Shown here one piece after another: positions 44,324 through 45,912 of a stretch of DNA of 45,912 bases. A program made the position numbers and the translations under genes. The first letter of the stretch is position 1, and each line of letters opens with the position of its first letter. Under the pieces are notes generated by a model. The model saw only the letters and a list, made by a program, of their open reading frames with translations. It was not told the DNA's origin and ran no database searches. This DNA comes from a virus, in IMG/VR virus record IMGVR_UViG_3300036853_000288, positions 1 through 45,912 of that record. One strand, given 5' to 3'.

Positions 44324-45912
44324 CGCCGCACCCACGCCGGCAGCGCGTTGTCGATGCGCGCCGAAGCGTACGCCACGGTAAGCATCTTGCGAATCTCGCC
44401 GGGCGTCGCATCCTCGGGCACCGGGAAGCCGACGCGCCGCGCCTCGGCGCGCGGTGACGACGAGCGCCAACCCAGATCGGGCACAAACGCCCGGCCGGCG
44501 CTGTGCCGGTAGACCATCGCGTCGCGCTCGTCGTCGGTGATCTCGCCGGTGGCGTGCGCCATGGCGTAGCTCAGATCCGAGACCCGCTCCATGACCCAGT
44601 CAGAGACGCCGCTGCGCGTCCGGTGAACCCAGACCACCCCGTACCCGCCATCGACCCGCGGGAGGACGGCTACGTAGCGCTCAGGGGCCGCAAGGAACCA
44701 AACGCCGGCGTAGGTCCGCAACCATCCGGCGTCGGAGCCTTCGAAGAGATCAACGACCTCGGTGACCAACTTCCCGTCGCGGTACGTCGGCGCTTCGTCG
44801 AGCCCGAGCAGATGATCAATCTCCGCCTGTTCCTCGGCATCATCAAGGTCCTCGGCGTCGCCGTCCGGCCCGAGCAACTCGGTCGCGTCCTCGATCGTGA
44901 CGCCTTCCTCGCCCCACAACTCGATCGGTGCGGCGAGCCGATGCCGACCGGTGGCTCCCACCACGTCAAGCACCACGCAGTCGGTCTTGCCCGGCCAGAG
45001 CCGTAGGCCGCGGCCGACCATCTGCACGAACAGCGCGGCCTGCATGGTCGGCCTGGCGATCACGATGCACGACGTCATCGGCAGGTCGGTGCCTTCGGTG
45101 AAGACCATGGCATTGCACAGCACCTGCACGGCGCCGTCGCGGTAGGCCTGCAGGATGCGCCGGCGCTCGTCCTTCGGCGTCTTGGCCGAGACCACCTCGG
45201 CCGTGAAGCCGCCCTCTCGCAGCGCATCGCGGATCACGTCGGCTGTCTCAACCAGCGGGGCGAACAAGATCGTCTGCCGGTTGGCGGCGTGCTCGCGCAT
45301 CGCTTCGACGATCTTCTTGGGCGCCATCGAGTCCTCGATCGCCGCCCCGAGTCCGGCCTTGGAGAAGTCGCCGGCGACCTTGCGCACCTTGGACAGGTCG
45401 AGATCCTCGACCCGCACCCGAATGCCGACCGGCCCGACGAGGTACCCCTCGGCCTTGAGCTCGGCAATGTCCTTGACATAGACGATGTCCTGCCAGACGT
45501 CGCCGAGCGCCTTGTCGTCGCCGCGGCTCATCGTCGCCGTGAACCCCAGCGCCCGGGCGCCACCATCCCGCATGCACCCGAAGTGATCAAACACCCGCAG
45601 GTAGCTCTCGGCCGCCGCGTGGTGTGCCTCGTCAATAATCACCAACCCGACGTCGTGCAGCTGCCGCAGACGCATGTCGCTGAGCAGCGTCTGCACCGAC
45701 GCACTGATCACGTGCCCCTGCGTCTCGTTACGCCCCGCCATCACCACGCCGGTACGCAGGTCGGGCGCGACGTCGCGCACCTTCTGCGCATTCTGCTCGA
45801 CCAGCTCTTCGCGGTGCGCCACGATAACCGTGCGCTTCCCTCCGGCTGCCCCGTGCAACGACGTGCGGGCGATCTCGGCCAGGATCACCGACTTGCCGGC
45901 ACCGGTGGCCAG
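44320..45912 (-). CDS. SF2 DEAH-box helicase, C-terminal and central part (runs off window end)
   Basis: The same helicase gene as 1-750, seen from the other end. The frame is open to base 45912 and begins inside Walker A. DEAH in VIIDEAHHA, FTATMSR, and motif VI QMVGRGLRLWPG are visible. After the helicase core an acidic region (LLGPDGDAEDLDDAEEQAEI) and a beta/helix domain of about 150 residues follow; this tail is of unknown function. It should unwind or remodel DNA during replication or recombination. An apparent internal ATG at 45888 is not the true start. Confidence 0.9.
   Translation of the reverse strand: MATGAGKSVILAEIARTSLHGAAGGKRTVIVAHREELVEQNAQKVRDVAPDLRTGVVMAGRNETQGHVISASVQTLLSDMRLRQLHDVGLVIIDEAHHAAAESYLRVFDHFGCMRDGGARALGFTATMSRGDDKALGDVWQDIVYVKDIAELKAEGYLVGPVGIRVRVEDLDLSKVRKVAGDFSKAGLGAAIEDSMAPKKIVEAMREHAANRQTILFAPLVETADVIRDALREGGFTAEVVSAKTPKDERRRILQAYRDGAVQVLCNAMVFTEGTDLPMTSCIVIARPTMQAALFVQMVGRGLRLWPGKTDCVVLDVVGATGRHRLAAPIELWGEEGVTIEDATELLGPDGDAEDLDDAEEQAEIDHLLGLDEAPTYRDGKLVTEVVDLFEGSDAGWLRTYAGVWFLAAPERYVAVLPRVDGGYGVVWVHRTRSGVSDWVMERVSDLSYAMAHATGEITDDERDAMVYRHSAGRAFVPDLGWRSSSPRAEARRVGFPVPEDATPGEIRKMLTVAYASARIDNALPAWVRR
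45253..45912. repeat. Right copy of the 660-bp end redundancy
   Basis: Partner of bases 1-660, same orientation and reading frame. Joining the ends here gives a unit of about 45,252 bp and restores a full helicase gene. In the divergent patch the right copy encodes SVQTLLSDMRLRQLHDVG where the left encodes SVATLAIELRRTQVRDVG. Confidence 0.9.

Noticed and set aside
44148-44381. Plus-strand small frame near the helicase end
   Set aside because: No ribosome site or promoter and low-complexity composition.
1-45912. Integrated prophage with attachment sites
   Set aside because: No integrase, no tRNA-end duplication and no host genes at either edge; the 660-bp end repeat lies inside a coding gene and is explained by circular closure.

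Overview
The window looks like one nearly complete genome of a tailed, siphovirus-type phage of an actinobacterium. Evidence is uniformly high GC with strong G/C third-position bias, an HK97-type head module, a tape measure with a frameshifted assembly chaperone, many short cysteine-rich zinc-ribbon proteins, and host-like promoters without Shine-Dalgarno sites. No integrase, transposase, CRISPR array, rRNA or ParA was seen, so a lytic or non-integrating lifestyle is the simplest reading. The host genus cannot be fixed from this sequence.

The first 660 bases (1-660) and the last 660 bases (45253-45912) are the same piece of a helicase gene at about 94% identity. The differences are nearly all in third codon positions, except one patch near 403-442. 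The molecule therefore closes on itself (circular map or terminal redundancy, unit about 45,252 bp), but the two ends carry different alleles. The helicase gene crosses the junction; joined, it gives about 560 residues.

Layout. Bases 1-4565, mostly minus strand: helicase start, small proteins, a repeat-rich candidate origin, a primase-polymerase/RepA-like replication protein, and a ribbon-helix-helix regulator. The regulator is divergent from and overlaps the promoter of the plus-strand genes. Bases 4652-10957, plus strand: small proteins, a RecB/Cas4-like nuclease, a noncoding stretch with two tRNA-like structures, and a P/Q-rich protein that may bind DNA. Bases 11083-12556, mostly minus: small membrane proteins including a likely holin. 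Bases 12599-19630, plus strand (one minus pair at 15251-15579): cytosine-5 methyltransferase, RusA-like resolvase, secreted proteins and many small proteins in short coupled operons. Bases 19698-45912, all minus: M15-like lysin, minor tail proteins, tape measure, tail chaperones, tail tube proteins, connectors, a protein of nine internal repeats, major capsid, ClpP-like protease, a MuF protein fused to a kinase-like domain, portal, terminase large and small subunits, and the helicase.

Two features stand out. First, about nineteen genes start exactly six or seven bases after a TANNNT-type -10 box, so their mRNAs should be leaderless. Many of these promoters share a CGATGCATG core between -35 and -10, which suggests a regulon under one DNA-binding protein. 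Second, the MuF capsid protein carries a C-terminal domain with the D-R-x-x-G-N and I-D-H signature of PI3K/HipA-like kinases, so a kinase may be packaged in the virion and injected. Translational coupling by ATGA or GTGA overlaps links most other genes.
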